From: Anagrus nilaparvatae
Lineage: Eukaryota > Arthropoda > Insecta > Hymenoptera > Mymaridae
NCBI GenBank assembly: GCA_022575985.1
Contig: JAKSXM010000238.1
Span: 11,426,001-11,490,000 of the forward strand
DNA length: 64,000 bases
Reading direction: 5' to 3'
Each line of letters starts with the position of its first letter. Within the stretch, counting starts at the first letter, position 1. Shown here piece by piece: positions 27,001 through 36,212 of the stretch. The notes beneath the pieces are model-generated. The model searched no databases. It had not been told where the DNA came from and saw only the letters and a list, made by a program, of their open reading frames with translations. A program made the position numbers and the translations under genes.

Positions 27001-30000
27001 CCTTTTTATTTTTTAAATAAAGTTCTTCGTTCATTTTATTCTTTTTTTTTGTTTTTTTTTTTATTTTATTCTTTGTTTTATATCACCGAAGCATCACCAC
27101 TAACTTCCTTCAGAAATTTAACAGTAAAGGGGTATCCTTCCGCAAATAATAGAAAAGTTTTTTATATATAACGAAAAGCTAAGTATAAATATATATATAT
27201 ATTTCTTACAAATCCGACTTAAACATACATAAACACAACAAAGCACTATTTAAAAGTTTTCCTATATCTTTTTTTTCTTCTGATTCTTCTTCTATTTCTT
27301 TATTTTTTTAGGTTTTATGTAGGTATATACCCTTTTTTTCTTCTTTTAGTTCAAAACTGAAAGTCTATGATAAAAATTGTAAGATTTAGTAGAGGAGATC
27401 GCAGAAAAAATGGGGTTTAGTTGAAGATATTAATCAAATTTAGTTATAAAACGTTTTTTTATCCATTATTCTTTATTAAATAAATAATTGAAAATTATTA
27501 TTGTTGGAGAAACAGAATTGTGAATTTATCTGAATTTTATTGGTTTTTTGTAAGCTTTTTTATTATTGGCTGGATTTAAGTCTGAGCTTTTTTGTATAAG
27601 ATATTATTTATTTTTGAGTTTTCATTGTTTTTATAATTTATGAACGAGTTGAAAGTTATAGAAAATCTCATTTTTTTTACATAGGGGAAGGAAATATTGA
27701 ACACTATAAAAAGTAACTTTCTTAGATTTACAAAAAAAATAGAATTTTTTCGAAAAATTAGTGAATTTTCAAAAATTTTTCTAAATATTCGATAAAAATC
27801 GTAAATTTACTAAATTTAGTATATTCTCGAAAAATTAGAGAATTCTTAATTTTTTTTTGTGATTTTACGAAAAAAGTTATAAATTCTCAACTATTTTTCG
27901 GAAATTTACAACTATTTTTTGTAAATTTTCGAAAAAATAAATTATCAATTTTTCTTGCGAATTCGCAAAAAAATCGACAATACTCGAATTTTTGGTTAAT
28001 ATACTAAATTTGGTAAATACACAAATTTTTTCGAAAATATAAGAAAGTTACTTTTTACAGTGAAGTTTTTAGGGGAGAGGGCGCAATAGACTTATAGAAT
28101 ATTTTCGATTTAGGGACTTAAAATAATTTAAGTGGGATTTAGGGCCTGATCTGGCCCTGATAAGAACAAGAACTTAGAATACTTTAGGTTTATGGACTTA
28201 GGATAATTTATATTTTGGGATTTATTGCAATTTCGGTTTTTGAATTTATTACTGTTGTTAGTGAACATGTTCCATGATCGTTGGTTGTGTGAAAACACAA
28301 ACCAGTTATACATTTTTTTTAAATAGGACTTATAAAAAAATGTCAAGCCTACACTGAAAAAAAAATCCGCTTGCGGCAAGCGGAATTCCGCTTGCCGCAA
28401 GCGGAATAATTCCGTTTGCTGCAAGCGGATTTCCGCTTACCGCAAGCGGAATTCCGCTTGTAGCAAGCGGAATTTTTTTTCTCGTCCAACGATTGCAAAT
28501 GACTTGAAACGTAAAGAAAATTAAAAAAAAAATTTTTTCCCGCTTACTTGGGATATGCGTATTTCGGTATGACGAGATTTGAGAAAATTTTGGAAAAAGA
28601 AAAGAAAAAATGTTTTTTTTTAATTTTCTTTACGTTTCAAGTCATTTGCAATTGTTTGCAAAGAAAAAAAAATTCCGCTTGCCACAAGCGGAATTCCGCT
28701 AGCCGCAAGCGGAATTCCGCTTGCCGTAAGCGGATTGTCCGCTTGCCGCAAGCGGAATAATTCCGCTTGCGGCAAGCGGATTTTTTTTTCAGTGTACACA
28801 TTTTTAAAATTCATGTTTCCAAGATATCCAGCTGGAAAATTTAATTTTTAGGCATATTTGAACTTTTTTATATTTCCCAAATTTCAAGGTTTGTGATTTT
28901 AAAATTAAAACCATGCTTTCCTCAACAAAAAAATTAAACCCTTTAGTATACACACAGCTAATTACATAATTAGCAATTCATAAACTTACACGCCTGTACA
29001 TGTTACTTTTTAATTAATAAAAAACTTTTACATACGTTCAAAGTACAAAGATAAGCTTTACTAAAATAATAAAATCCGAATGAACTTGTTTTTTTAAAAC
29101 TTCATAAATTAAAATAATTTTTATTCTATTTACTTTATTCAGCAGCTTTCTTCATTATGAAAAATGTTTAAATAAAAAATACTTTACAGTAAAAAATAAA
29201 ATATAAATTTTTATAAAATATTCGAGTACTCTAATTAAAATGTATTTTGATAAATAATTAACAAATTAATTATAAATTTTAATAAATATAATTGAATAAT
29301 AAGCATAATACAATAATAAGCTTATGTAAGCCAAAATTGTTTTACAACTTTATTTGTATACACAAACTTGGCATTATTAGATTCAACGTTATAACTAAAT
29401 TTATCTATTCACTAAAATATGCTTATTATTAAAATAATTATTATATTTACACACTAATTATTATATTTGCTTGTTACAAATATATTTAAATTTTTAATTT
29501 ATTTTTAGTAAGTTAATCTTTGTTTATCGTTGAATACCACAAGAATTTACTAATAATAATCAAGGATTAATGCAGTTTTAAGCAAGAAAATGACTTGCCA
29601 ATTAACCAATAGTTACAAAATACACAAATCTTTTGACTATAAAATACCTAAAATAACATAACCAAAATTAATTGACGAATATTATTCTAAAGCCAAATAT
29701 TTTAGTTATTAATTAACATTCCATCCTCAAAATAGATTATTTCAAACTTAATCTACTTTATTAATTAACAAAATGCAAATATATTTATTGGGAAAATTTA
29801 ATAAGTACTTTTTTTTAATCAATGAATTTTCATTATTTTACGATTAGGATTTACTATCATCGTGTTTGACAAAATGATGTTTTTACTATAAAGCGTTTAT
29901 AAAACAAATTGTTTTGTTTTAATTAAATAAAAAGGCTCTTAATTTTTAATTAAGTATCAATTTATTAATAAAATTTAATTTATACGTCGACAAATTTTGA

Positions 30001-33000
30001 ATTTTAGTTACATTTTTGTTTAAATATGTGAAAATTTACAAACGTTTATATTGGCGATTTAATGAATTTTCTGTTGGTATTTTCAGTCATAAAATTTAAT
30101 AAAAAGAAATTTAAGTGACGAGAATGTAATTATCTAATATGCGTTAAAATTAGCAAAAGAGCATATAAAATTAAGTTTAATATCAAAAAACATAATTTTC
30201 AACAAAGTAATAATTAAAGTAATTAGAAATAGTAATTAAAACTTATATATATATAAATTATATTTCATATATTTATATATATTTTAAATTCAATAAGAAG
30301 AGAATTGTAGTAAATATAGTTTTATTTAAAGTATGTTTTATATACACATGCAATTTAAATTGGTATAACAGAAAATTTGGAGTTGTATTTATATAATATA
30401 TTTACCAATGTGTACGAATTAAACTTATAACTGTATGTATTTGAACTTTAACTTCGATAAAGTACGTATGTAGAACTTATTTGTATATGGGTTATTTGCA
30501 ATTTTTATGGGAATTTTAGATAAAAATAAAGTTAAGTTTTTTTGGAGCAATATAACAGGGGAACTGTAATTTTTTATGTGAAAATATTGGTTGTTTCAAG
30601 GTCAGTTTTAATAATGATATTTGGAAATTATTTTGTTATCAAAGGATATTTTTTAGCCTCTTCAGTATTTCAGCTATCAAGTTTCTGAGGTCGTTTCGAT
30701 TCTTTACTTTTTCTAAAGTACGTTCCTTGAAAATTAGAATGTTGGACAATTATACTTATTTTTTGGGAGGGAAATGATAAAATTTTCCATTTATACTTTA
30801 TCTCACCAAAATTAGGTATGTTTGTCTAATACTTTTAATGTACCAACAAGGGCAAACTGCTATATTTGGGACTTTTATTATCTGATACCCTTAGTTTATT
30901 CCAATGAGCCTCCCAAACCTAGGAAAACAGGGCTCCATAAAATAATATCAGAAATTTCGTTAAATATAATCAACTCATCTAAAACTGTAGATCATAATAT
31001 GATGTTCTGAACGTGGTGGTATCCCCTTGCAAAACATAGCAAATATTCTCTAAATCCCTTTTTTCCAATAAATTGCAAACAACCCATATACACAAAATTT
31101 TATATTAGACTGTATATATAGAAGAGATGAGTAGTTTCAAATATATGCATATATATATATTAACTATATATATATATATATAAAAGTATCAGTACACATA
31201 TTATAAAATCCTAGAACTTGTTTTCAAACACTTCAAAAACAGCTGAGGTCACATATATCTACATAACATGTGCGAGCTTTTTCAAGAGGATACTTGAATG
31301 AGCAATTTAATATTGACACCAATATTCTTTTTTTTTTTTTACAGTTTCAAGGAGATATAATATTATGTATAGAGAGATTCGAGAAAATCCCTTATGTACT
31401 TAACTTTTTTAAAAAACTTTTTTTATATACTTTGTTCTACATTATAGAGATTTATAAATAAAATTATAAAATTTTTATGGATTTTTAAACTGAGATTTTT
31501 TTTAAAATTGTTTTTATTCTACTATTAGATTTAAATTTTTTTTATGTGATTTACTGAGAATATAAAAAATTTTTATAATAAACTCTCAAAATACATTTTT
31601 TCTAAACAATATAAAAACAATAAAAAGAAATTTTTTCTTTCATTACATTAAATAATTATTTACAATTAAAAAAAATAATAAAAGAAACAAGAAGCATAAA
31701 GCACGAAAAAAAAAAGTATTTTTTTTCTTTACAACCTTAATTAAATCAACATACTACACAAAGCTTTCCATTTTTTCTAATATAGTAGCAGCAAAAAAAA
31801 ATTTTTATTTTCTTTTTCATTAAGCTTTTCTTTCATACAAAACAAAGTTATTTTTTTATATTCATTATGCTTTATATATTTAGCAGCCTCAGGTGGAAAA
31901 TTGTTCTTCGACATTGTACATTTAATCCTTTCTCTCGTCTATATATATAGAAAGAGATTCGATACGCGTGAGGAATAAGTAAATAAGTTTTCGAAACGTG
32001 TCTTTCTTTTCAAAAATTTCTATACATATATTTAAGTTACGCTGCTATATATATATATATAATGAAAATCTAATTAGTACTGACGATGCCTTATATAAAG
32101 GAGAAAATAATAATTATCTAGTTGCTTTTATGCGTATATATATATATAATGCGTATTTCTCTTCATACAATTCTTGATGACTGTATTACATAATTTGTAT
32201 TCGTGAAAACTTTGTTAGGATAAATTCAATGCGAATTGTATTCAATTTTATTGTTACTATTTTAGATAGAAATAATAATAATAATATATAAAGCTTATTT
32301 CTGTATGGCAAAAATTATATATATTATTTAATTAAAATATTAAACAATTATTATTTTATGTAAATTTAACAAAATGGTTTTACTTTATTGTAATATTTAA
32401 TTATATTTGAAATTTTGGAAAATTATTTTTACTTTTGAACACGTCGGATAATAATTATTTTCATTTTAATTTAATGTTACAGGGAAAATGAATAAAATTA
32501 CAAAGATGTTTTAATTAAACTTATATGTTCTAATTTCTTAGAAATTCTATATTTTATATTCGTTAATTAATTTTAGTTTTAATATTTTAGTCATTTTTTT
32601 AATATTTTAATTGAATTTTTTTACATTTTTGAAATTTAGTGTTCTTAGTTTGATTTTATTTCACGTTTATATTTGTGTTATGCGATGGGCGTATCTTAAA
32701 TTAAGCATTTAAGTTTAAAAGCAAATGGAATAAAAGATGTATATGCAATATAAATTTTCTCGCAAGTGAAAAGACTTCTCCGCAGTATAAATAAAAATCG
32801 TTTATTAATGTTGATGAATGTTTAAAAAAAGTTATAAAATTTATTATAACCGGTTTTGGTAAAAATGATAATTTCAATGGATCCAAATTTTCAATACTTT
32901 CAATGGATCCAAATTTTCAATACAAATATGTAAATTATTATTTATTTTAATAATTTTTAATGATTTAAAAAAATTTAATTATTTGTTGCATAAGAAAAAA

Positions 33001-34159
33001 GGTCTAAAATAATTCAAAGATGAACCTTCGAACTCGCTGCGCGATAACACCCATTTCCCCTGTTTCAGATTCTCAAATATGTTATAATTATGTATATCAA
33101 ACTCAAATTTTTACTTTCAGTTCCGCCTGTACTAAATATACAAGAAATACCAAAAATTCAATTAAATTTTTAATATTTAATAATTCATAAATAATTTAAT
33201 TTATATTACTTATAAATGTTTTATGTACTTCATAATATTTCGGTAAAGACGTATTTTAATTGACAATCATACTCATAATGCCTTTATATATACTTTGAAA
33301 GTCATTTTGCTTGCGAGAAAAAAAAGTGAGAAAATTTATTTTTATAAAAGATAATAAAAGTACGTTTTTTTAAATTAAATTTTAAAAGAAAATATATCAA
33401 GGGTTGTATGATGAACACAGGATATACTATTTATTATTATAAGTATTTATTTTTATTCAAACAAAGTTTTTTGATTTAAAACAAAGTATTAATAGTTTTT
33501 TTTGTGAAAATTTACATCTTTAGTCTTAAATCATTTACACAGAGCCCGGTTTTAACGAGTGGCTAAACTTAGCTGAAAAATTTGTCCCTCGCTTAAACGT
33601 GGCCTATAAGGGTTGGATACATATTTATGCAATGAGATATATTATTGTATTAAATATGTATAACGTCTTTGATACATGTAACCCCAGTTATTTACTTATA
33701 TTTATCACTTTTCTTCATAAGAATCAATTTATCATCACCCCTTTATATTTTAACCCTAAACTTTTTATCTAGAACCCTTTTTCCCTAAACAAACGACCAC
33801 TTTCACCTTCATTTTCAATCAAAGCCCAAGTAATAATTTGATAATATATACAATTAAGAAAATTATGCATTATAAATCGTATTAAATTATACAGTACTAA
33901 TCTAGTAACATCGTTATACATATAATAAGTTTGTAGTAATACAAAACCCCATAATATGTTTGTGTGAGTATTTAGTATTTATGTATTATTATTATATATA
34001 TATATATATAACACTGCAGTACTTACCAGTAGTGTCGACAAGGTCCGTGTCAAGATTGCTGAATCCGCAACGAGTAAGAAATAGTAAGGACAGCAATGAG
34101 AGAGAACAGACGAGAAGTAGAAGCTTTGCCAAAAGCCTCACTCCAAGTAATCGAAACAT
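2768..34159 (-). CDS. CSGALNACT: Chondroitin sulfate N-acetylgalactosaminyltransferase (CHGN/GT7), six coding exons
   Basis: Type II Golgi glycosyltransferase predicted to transfer GalNAc from UDP-GalNAc during initiation or elongation of chondroitin sulfate chains. Coding exons on the minus strand: 34159-34027, 16241-16122, 6029-5117, 4715-4533, 4463-4316, 3061-2768. All junctions are GT-AG and in phase, giving 1791 nt, or 596 residues; vertebrate CSGALNACT1/2 have roughly 530-540. Layout: short basic cytoplasmic tail and leucine-rich anchor (about residues 9-29), coiled-coil stem (about 50-82), then the catalytic part. Visible hallmarks are CDVDVVF (DVD at 377-379, the metal-binding DxD-type motif), [13 protein letters not shown] (465-477) and HIWHP (494-498). 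The C-terminal 40 residues are a Lys/Asn-rich tail longer than usual. The start is the first ATG (34159), with A at -3; the frame stays open upstream only to a TTG. Introns of 17,785 and 10,092 bp precede the catalytic exons. Assignment to CSGALNACT rather than a chondroitin synthase rests on the single GT domain and length. Confidence 0.93.
3535..3950. repeat. Candidate MITE-like repeat with imperfect inverted ends (intron 5)
   Basis: Ends share the imperfect inverted repeat GATTTGCTTCTAAC...GGACAGGTT (left, about 3550-3584) and AACCTGCCC...GTTAGAAGCAAATC (right, about 3908-3940). The inner block 3668-3865 recurs in direct orientation at about 60640-60840. Confidence 0.5.
4316..4463 (-). CDS. 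CSGALNACT: CSGALNACT exon 5: GWGGED catalytic motif
   Basis: A 148-bp exon encoding residues 450-499, including [20 protein letters not shown] and the closing HIWHPK. The conserved GWGGED loop and the downstream histidine are the GT-A acceptor/metal-site elements of beta-1,4-GalNAc/Gal transferases. It leaves in phase 0 with AAG|GTAAAT. Confidence 0.95.
4533..4715 (-). CDS. CSGALNACT: CSGALNACT exon 4
   Basis: A 183-bp exon, phase 2 in and phase 2 out. It encodes the segment starting [20 protein letters not shown], strongly typical of the CHGN family. It is separated from exon 3 by a 401-bp intron and from exon 5 by a 69-bp intron. Confidence 0.95.
5117..6029 (-). CDS. CSGALNACT: CSGALNACT exon 3: stem and N-terminal half of the GT domain with DVD motif
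   Basis: A 913-bp exon (residues about 85-388) with acceptor TTTCAG at 6030 and donor AG|GTGAGT at 5116, ending in phase 2. It carries the start of the CHGN catalytic domain ([10 protein letters not shown]), the arginine/glycine-rich [12 protein letters not shown] segment, and CDVDVVF near the end. The frame is fully open. Confidence 0.95.
8083..8205 (+). repeat. 46-bp tandem repeat upstream of promoter
   Basis: Two near-identical 46-bp units beginning GGTCTTTGCTCCCTTTGCTC (8083 and 8129) and a weaker third copy near 8175. They lie just upstream of the CCAAT/TATA pair, where enhancer repeats of a promoter or LTR U3 would be. Confidence 0.75.
8238..8279 (+). promoter_or_regulatory. CCAAT box plus TATA box, histone-gene-like promoter
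   Basis: CGCGCCAATCAGC (CCAAT at 8238-8242) is followed 30 bp later by TATAAATA (8272-8279), with a GC-rich spacer. Transcription would start near 8305. The arrangement resembles replication-dependent histone promoters. Confidence 0.6.
8723..8738 (+). terminator. Histone-type 3' stem-loop
   Basis: GGCCCTTTTCAGGGCC is a perfect 6-bp stem with a UUUC loop. It is preceded by CCAAAC and followed by ACC and a purine-rich AAGACAAAGAAC, as expected for the histone downstream element read by U7 snRNP. No histone coding sequence was recognised between the promoter and this site. Confidence 0.75.
9290..9775 (-). pseudogene. Non-LTR retrotransposon (LINE) reverse transcriptase fragment
   Basis: Reading the minus strand from about 9775, the translation contains [10 protein letters not shown] (the YADD polymerase motif), then [15 protein letters not shown] and [18 protein letters not shown], all standard for LINE reverse transcriptases. 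After a frame disruption near 9420-9435 the homology resumes as [20 protein letters not shown], ending near 9290. Upstream fingers/palm and the endonuclease are missing. It is a dead 5'-truncated and internally frameshifted copy inside CSGALNACT intron 2, in the same orientation as the host gene. Confidence 0.85.
16122..16241 (-). CDS. CSGALNACT: CSGALNACT exon 2: coiled-coil stem
   Basis: A 120-bp exon between a TTTTCAACAG acceptor and G|GTAAAT donor, entering and leaving in phase 1. It encodes 40 residues rich in Glu, Lys and Leu with a heptad-like pattern ([20 protein letters not shown]), which matches the coiled-coil stem seen in this family. It is isolated, with more than 10 kb of intron on either side. 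Confidence 0.88.
17909..18597. mobile_element. Candidate MITE with TAGTCTGAGTGAAG inverted ends
   Basis: Left end TAGTCTGAGTGAAGCATGC (from 17909) and right end CTTCACTCAGACTA (to about 18596) are inverted copies of about 14 bp. Another copy of this end, matching over 20 bp, sits at about 44389-44410 next to the duplicated knottin block. The interior has no recognised coding region. Confidence 0.5.
19671..19903. mobile_element. TA-flanked MITE (GGGTAAAGTGGGGTAT ends)
   Basis: TA|GGGTAAAGTGGGGTAT at 19669-19686 and ATACCCCGATCTCCCC|TA ending 19905 form imperfect inverted ends with TA on both sides, as for Tc1/mariner-type non-autonomous elements. The 64-codon open frame inside is incidental. 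Confidence 0.6.
20245..22213. mobile_element. Large foldback element, about 960-bp near-identical inverted arms
   Basis: The sequence from TAGGCAGGCAGCCCAT (20245) is repeated as its reverse complement ending ATGGGCTGCCTGCCTA (22213). The arms match almost base for base, apart from scattered substitutions, with the centre near 21215. Each arm is built from modules carrying a palindrome GTCACC(T/C)(G/A)GGTGAC next to TTGAAACCAGGCTAAA. I count ten such palindromes: near 20391, 20523, 20653, 20784, 21075, 21328, 21661, 21795, 21922 and 22055. Composition is much richer in G/C than the surroundings. No transposase frame is present. Flanks read TTA|TAGG and CCTA|TTA, so the target duplication could be TTA or TA. 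Confidence 0.92.
22681..22933. mobile_element. Small inverted-repeat MITE
   Basis: The left arm begins AGGGTTTTCTTCATAACTGG and the right arm ends with the imperfect complement of it (to AATCCCT at 22932). Similarity extends about 80 bp inwards on both sides, through CCATTTGGAC / CCAATTTGG and AAACTATTTTTT / AAAAAATAGTTT. No coding capacity. Confidence 0.65.
23650..24902. mobile_element. 1.25-kb element with about 260-bp terminal inverted repeats
   Basis: Left arm 23650-23910 starts TATATATGTTGCCGTTAAAG and contains GTCCGCTCTCCCGATAATG. Right arm 24643-24902 is its reverse complement with moderate divergence. The arms hold repeated GTTAAAGTTAACTTTAAC palindromes. The roughly 730-bp centre has no recognisable ORF but carries a (TTAGG)n tract and a GGGGGCC-GAA-GGCCCC hairpin near 24444. 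It is non-autonomous and of unknown superfamily. Confidence 0.85.
24511..24533 (+). repeat. Interstitial telomere-like TTAGG repeat
   Basis: AGGG followed by TTAGG three times and TTAG. TTAGG is the ancestral arthropod telomere unit. It sits inside the 23650-24902 element, next to a G-rich run (CCGGGGGGGCGCG). Confidence 0.8.
25633..25721. repeat. Long imperfect hairpin (about 41-nt stem, 7-nt loop)
   Basis: GTTGAACACGGGAAAAAA through CTTTCAATGC (25633-25674) pairs with GCATTGAAAGCC through TTGTTGAAC (25682-25721) around the loop TACAACT. The stem has a few mismatches. A second short inverted repeat (AAAAAAGATC / GATCTTTTTT) precedes it at 25571-25614. It could be a tiny foldback MITE or a small-RNA precursor. 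Confidence 0.55.
27702..28062. mobile_element. CACTG foldback MITE, copy 1 (degenerate end)
   Basis: Starts CACTATAAAAAGTAACTTTC (G-to-A in the CACTG end) and ends GTTACTTTTTACAGTG. The whole element is a palindrome of TTTTTCGAAAAATT-type modules. It belongs to the same family as 42863-43255 and 58285-58715. The TA flanks are not intact in this copy. Confidence 0.8.
28066..28309 (-). repeat. Dispersed repeat with GAACATGTTC end (copy a, partial)
   Basis: Contains repeated phrases TAGAATATTTTCGATTTAGGGACTTA and ends GTGAACATGTTCCATG followed by ACAACC/GTGTTT-type sequence and CCAGTTAT. The same end and internal phrases occur at 37842-38010, 45699-46146 and 55421-56378. Confidence 0.7.
28352..28794. 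mobile_element. TA-flanked foldback MITE built of CCGCTTGCCGCAAGCGG palindromes
   Basis: TA|CACTGAAAAAAAAATCCGC at 28350 and GCGGATTTTTTTTTCAGTG|TA to 28796 give perfect TA duplication and inverted ends. Each arm is an array of about five 18-20-bp palindromes of the type CCGCTTGCCGCAAGCGGAAT, followed by a shared block (GACTTGAAACGTAAAGAAAA). A degenerate relative of the array lies at 48541-48630. No ORF. Confidence 0.9.
34027..34159 (-). CDS. CSGALNACT: CSGALNACT exon 1: cytoplasmic tail and signal anchor
   Basis: Encodes residues 1-44 plus one base. The ATG at 34159-34157 is followed by a basic segment ([12 protein letters not shown]) and about 16 hydrophobic residues ending near Cys31, a typical type II Golgi anchor. 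The donor is G|GTAAGT at 34026, phase 1, matching exon 2. It was placed by its phase, its anchor and its position on the same strand; no other exon was seen between 16.2 and 34 kb. Confidence 0.85.
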
Positions 34160-35454
34160 TATATCCCTGCGTCGCCTAGAATCAGACAATATAATACTAC
34201 TATATAATATATAAATTTCTCAGTTTAACATGATTCAATTTGCACCCTATGTTTGTTGAATTTATCCTGTCACTAATGCATGTATGTGTGTTTGTTTATA
34301 AACGTATTTATAGGTATTATACATAAGTAAATATAAATGTGAGCACTTGACCCCAAATAATTATGCAGTTACACATAAAGTTTATATATAAATCTGTAAA
34401 TTTCATTGAAACTTGAAGATGTTAAATAAAATAGATTGTATTTATGCAAGTATTTTGTTTCTAAATAAATATTTGTTAATTAATTTAATTTAGTTGGTTA
34501 AAATGTATTATTAATTAATTGTTATTAATTAATTAAGTTGGCTTATATATTTATAGTTTTACTATTTGTTAAAGACAATTTTTTTTTCGTATTTTTGATT
34601 TATCTGAAATAAATTATTGAACTTGAAAACAAACAGAAAAACGCTGCCAAGTTATTGGTACTCCTCAAACAGTTAAAAATATTCGTAATTGATAAACCGT
34701 GTATAAATTTTTTTTACATATCAAGTGGTTGTGCTTCGCTCTACCCGTTTTATATGGCAGTTAGTAATTGGCAAAAAAGAAATTATTGTATATGCGTGGA
34801 CTACTATTTTGTAGTCAGTTTTGTTTGCTGATATGTCCAAAAAAATTTACAACGAGTATTTATTGGGTCGTTAAATATAAATTTTATCGGCTACTTATGT
34901 TTTTAGGGTTGCTGAATACTAGCATGACATCGGTAGGCAATTTGGTTCATTTAAATAAAAACCAGTACCATATTCGTGTTCAATAAATCGAAAAACGATA
35001 AGTTACCAATTCGGTAAACCTGCAAAATATACCCTAAAAGTTCCTGTTATGGACAACTGGACCATTTTAGATAAAAACGGATTCATATGCATATTCGGTA
35101 GCCTAAAACACATAAAAACTCGTCAAAAAATTTTATGGATTTTTCAGGAAAAAAAGTGGCCACGAATCAGTCTACGCCTATACTAAATAATTAATTTTTT
35201 TTAAATAAAAATATTTCGAATGATTTATTTTTTCCAAATCTTAAAATAAATATTCCTTGAGTGTTATTTAAATTAACGTTAATTATAACAAATTTAATAA
35301 TTAAATTTAGCACACATTTACAAAAAAATTTTGATTAAACAAATTAAAAGGCAAGATATCATTTTTATAATTAATTAAATATAAATTATTAATTAAATAC
35401 ATTAAATTATAATCTTAAATATTTTAAATTTCTAATCAAATCAAGAACAAAATG
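34160..35454. other. Intergenic region between CSGALNACT exon 1 and knottin A
   Basis: The two genes diverge here, so both promoters lie in this interval. The stretch 34160-34195 should be CSGALNACT 5' UTR; TTCTAG|GCG near 34173 could be a 5'-UTR splice acceptor. No TATA box is obvious for that gene. A somewhat GC-richer, unrecognised stretch is at 34640-35170. The last 180 bp belong to the knottin duplication. Confidence 0.5.
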
Positions 35455-35462
35455 TATAAATA
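35455..35462 (+). promoter_or_regulatory. TATA box of knottin A
   Basis: TATAAATA 48 bp upstream of the ATG, followed by CTCAGTTTAAGCATTTATTC, which is identical in copy B. Transcription would start near 35485. Confidence 0.75.
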
Positions 35463-35509
35463 CTCAGTTTAAGCATTTATTCTGTTCAGAAGTAACCTTG
35501 TTATTAAAA

Positions 35510-35789
35510 ATGTTTAAATTATTTTTGTTATTATTCGTAATCGCTATTTTGAACAGTCATCAATTTGTCGAATCCTGTGCAGAAGGTTTTAAAAAAGTAA
35601 AGGCTTCATTGATAAGTATAATTCAGCTTCCAAAATGTTATAATAAAATAGATTATACTTTTTTTATTTTAGTGCGAAGAACACAGTGACTGCTGCAGTG
35701 GATGGTGCTGGAGATATCAGGGAGGACCTCTTTATCTTCGTTTCGTTACTGTTATCCAACAAATATTTTTAATGAATAAATTGGATTAA
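35510..35789 (+). CDS. Secreted cysteine-rich peptide, knottin-like (copy A), two exons, last Cys lost by a frame shift
   Basis: Exons 35510-35596 and 35673-35789 flank a 76-bp GT-AG phase-0 intron. The first exon encodes a hydrophobic signal peptide of about 20-22 residues and the first framework Cys; the second opens with Cys and has C-X5-CC-X3-C. As predicted, the product is 67 residues with five cysteines. Compared with copy B (44695-44940), five extra bases just before the position of the sixth Cys shift the frame, so that Cys is not encoded and the C-terminus runs on to a later stop. The peptide is therefore either a diverged form or a decaying copy. Inhibitor-cystine-knot peptides of this spacing serve as venom, antimicrobial or protease-inhibiting peptides in arthropods; the actual role is unknown. 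Start: first ATG, 48 bp after the TATA box. A poly(A) signal AATAAA overlaps the end (35775). Confidence 0.75.
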
Positions 35790-36212
35790 AATTTTAATAA
35801 ATAAAAATTTTATAAAATAAGAGAAATGTTTTATTTATTTCATGGATAAAATTAGGTATTACGTCCAAAAAGAAAAAAAATAATCGTGTTTTTTTATTTT
35901 TTGAGGTCAAAAATTTTAAGACAAAAACACACACACACATCACCTATTACAATGTTTCCTCTTTCGAAGAAATAAAATAATTTAAATAAATATTATTTAA
36001 TGCAATGGAGAGTTAAAAGTAGAGAAAATAATCATTTTCCTGAAAGTTATTTTAGGTTTCCTATAAAAATAAAAGTAATTTTTATTACATTGTTTTCTTT
36101 TTTAATTTATATCTTGGAAATATCGTGATTTATTTACTCTGTAATTTCTTTTGTGTAATAAAAATCAGTTTTTTCTTTTGTTTATACAAAAAAGTTTTCT
36201 TATTTGCTTTAA

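Larger units (their letters stand above)
16242..34026 (-). other. CSGALNACT intron 1 (17.8 kb)
   Basis: Lies between exon 1 donor (34026) and exon 2 acceptor (16242). It hosts the foldback and MITE elements listed separately between 17.9 and 28.8 kb. The 28.8-34.0 kb part is plain AT-rich DNA; I recognise no gene there. Two minor tandem events are visible: a 25-bp duplication around TTCAATGGATCC at about 32872-32922 and a TA microsatellite near 33990-34010. Confidence 0.75.
35270..35985 (+). repeat. Inverted segmental duplication carrying knottin A (partner 44411-45200)
   Basis: Matches the reverse complement of 44411-45200 across promoter, both exons, the intron and the 3' flank, including the (CA)n tract and TTTCGAAGAAATAAAATAA at the end. 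Identity is highest in exon 1 and the promoter and lower 3'. Confidence 0.85.

Noticed and set aside
28128..28760. Open frames in and around the 28352-28794 MITE, with repeated Arg-Leu-Arg-Gln-Ala-type translations
   Set aside because: They are translations of the CCGCTTGCCGCAAGCGG palindrome array, not a repeat protein.
34187..34189. TTG upstream in frame with CSGALNACT exon 1 as start codon
   Set aside because: A eukaryotic mRNA would use the ATG at 34159, which has A at -3 and directly precedes the basic tail and anchor. The extra residues have no parallel in the family.
34768..34986. 72-codon open frame between CSGALNACT and knottin A
   Set aside because: Composition and residues are unremarkable. 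There is no signal peptide with following cysteines, no family resemblance and no promoter or splice sites that support it.
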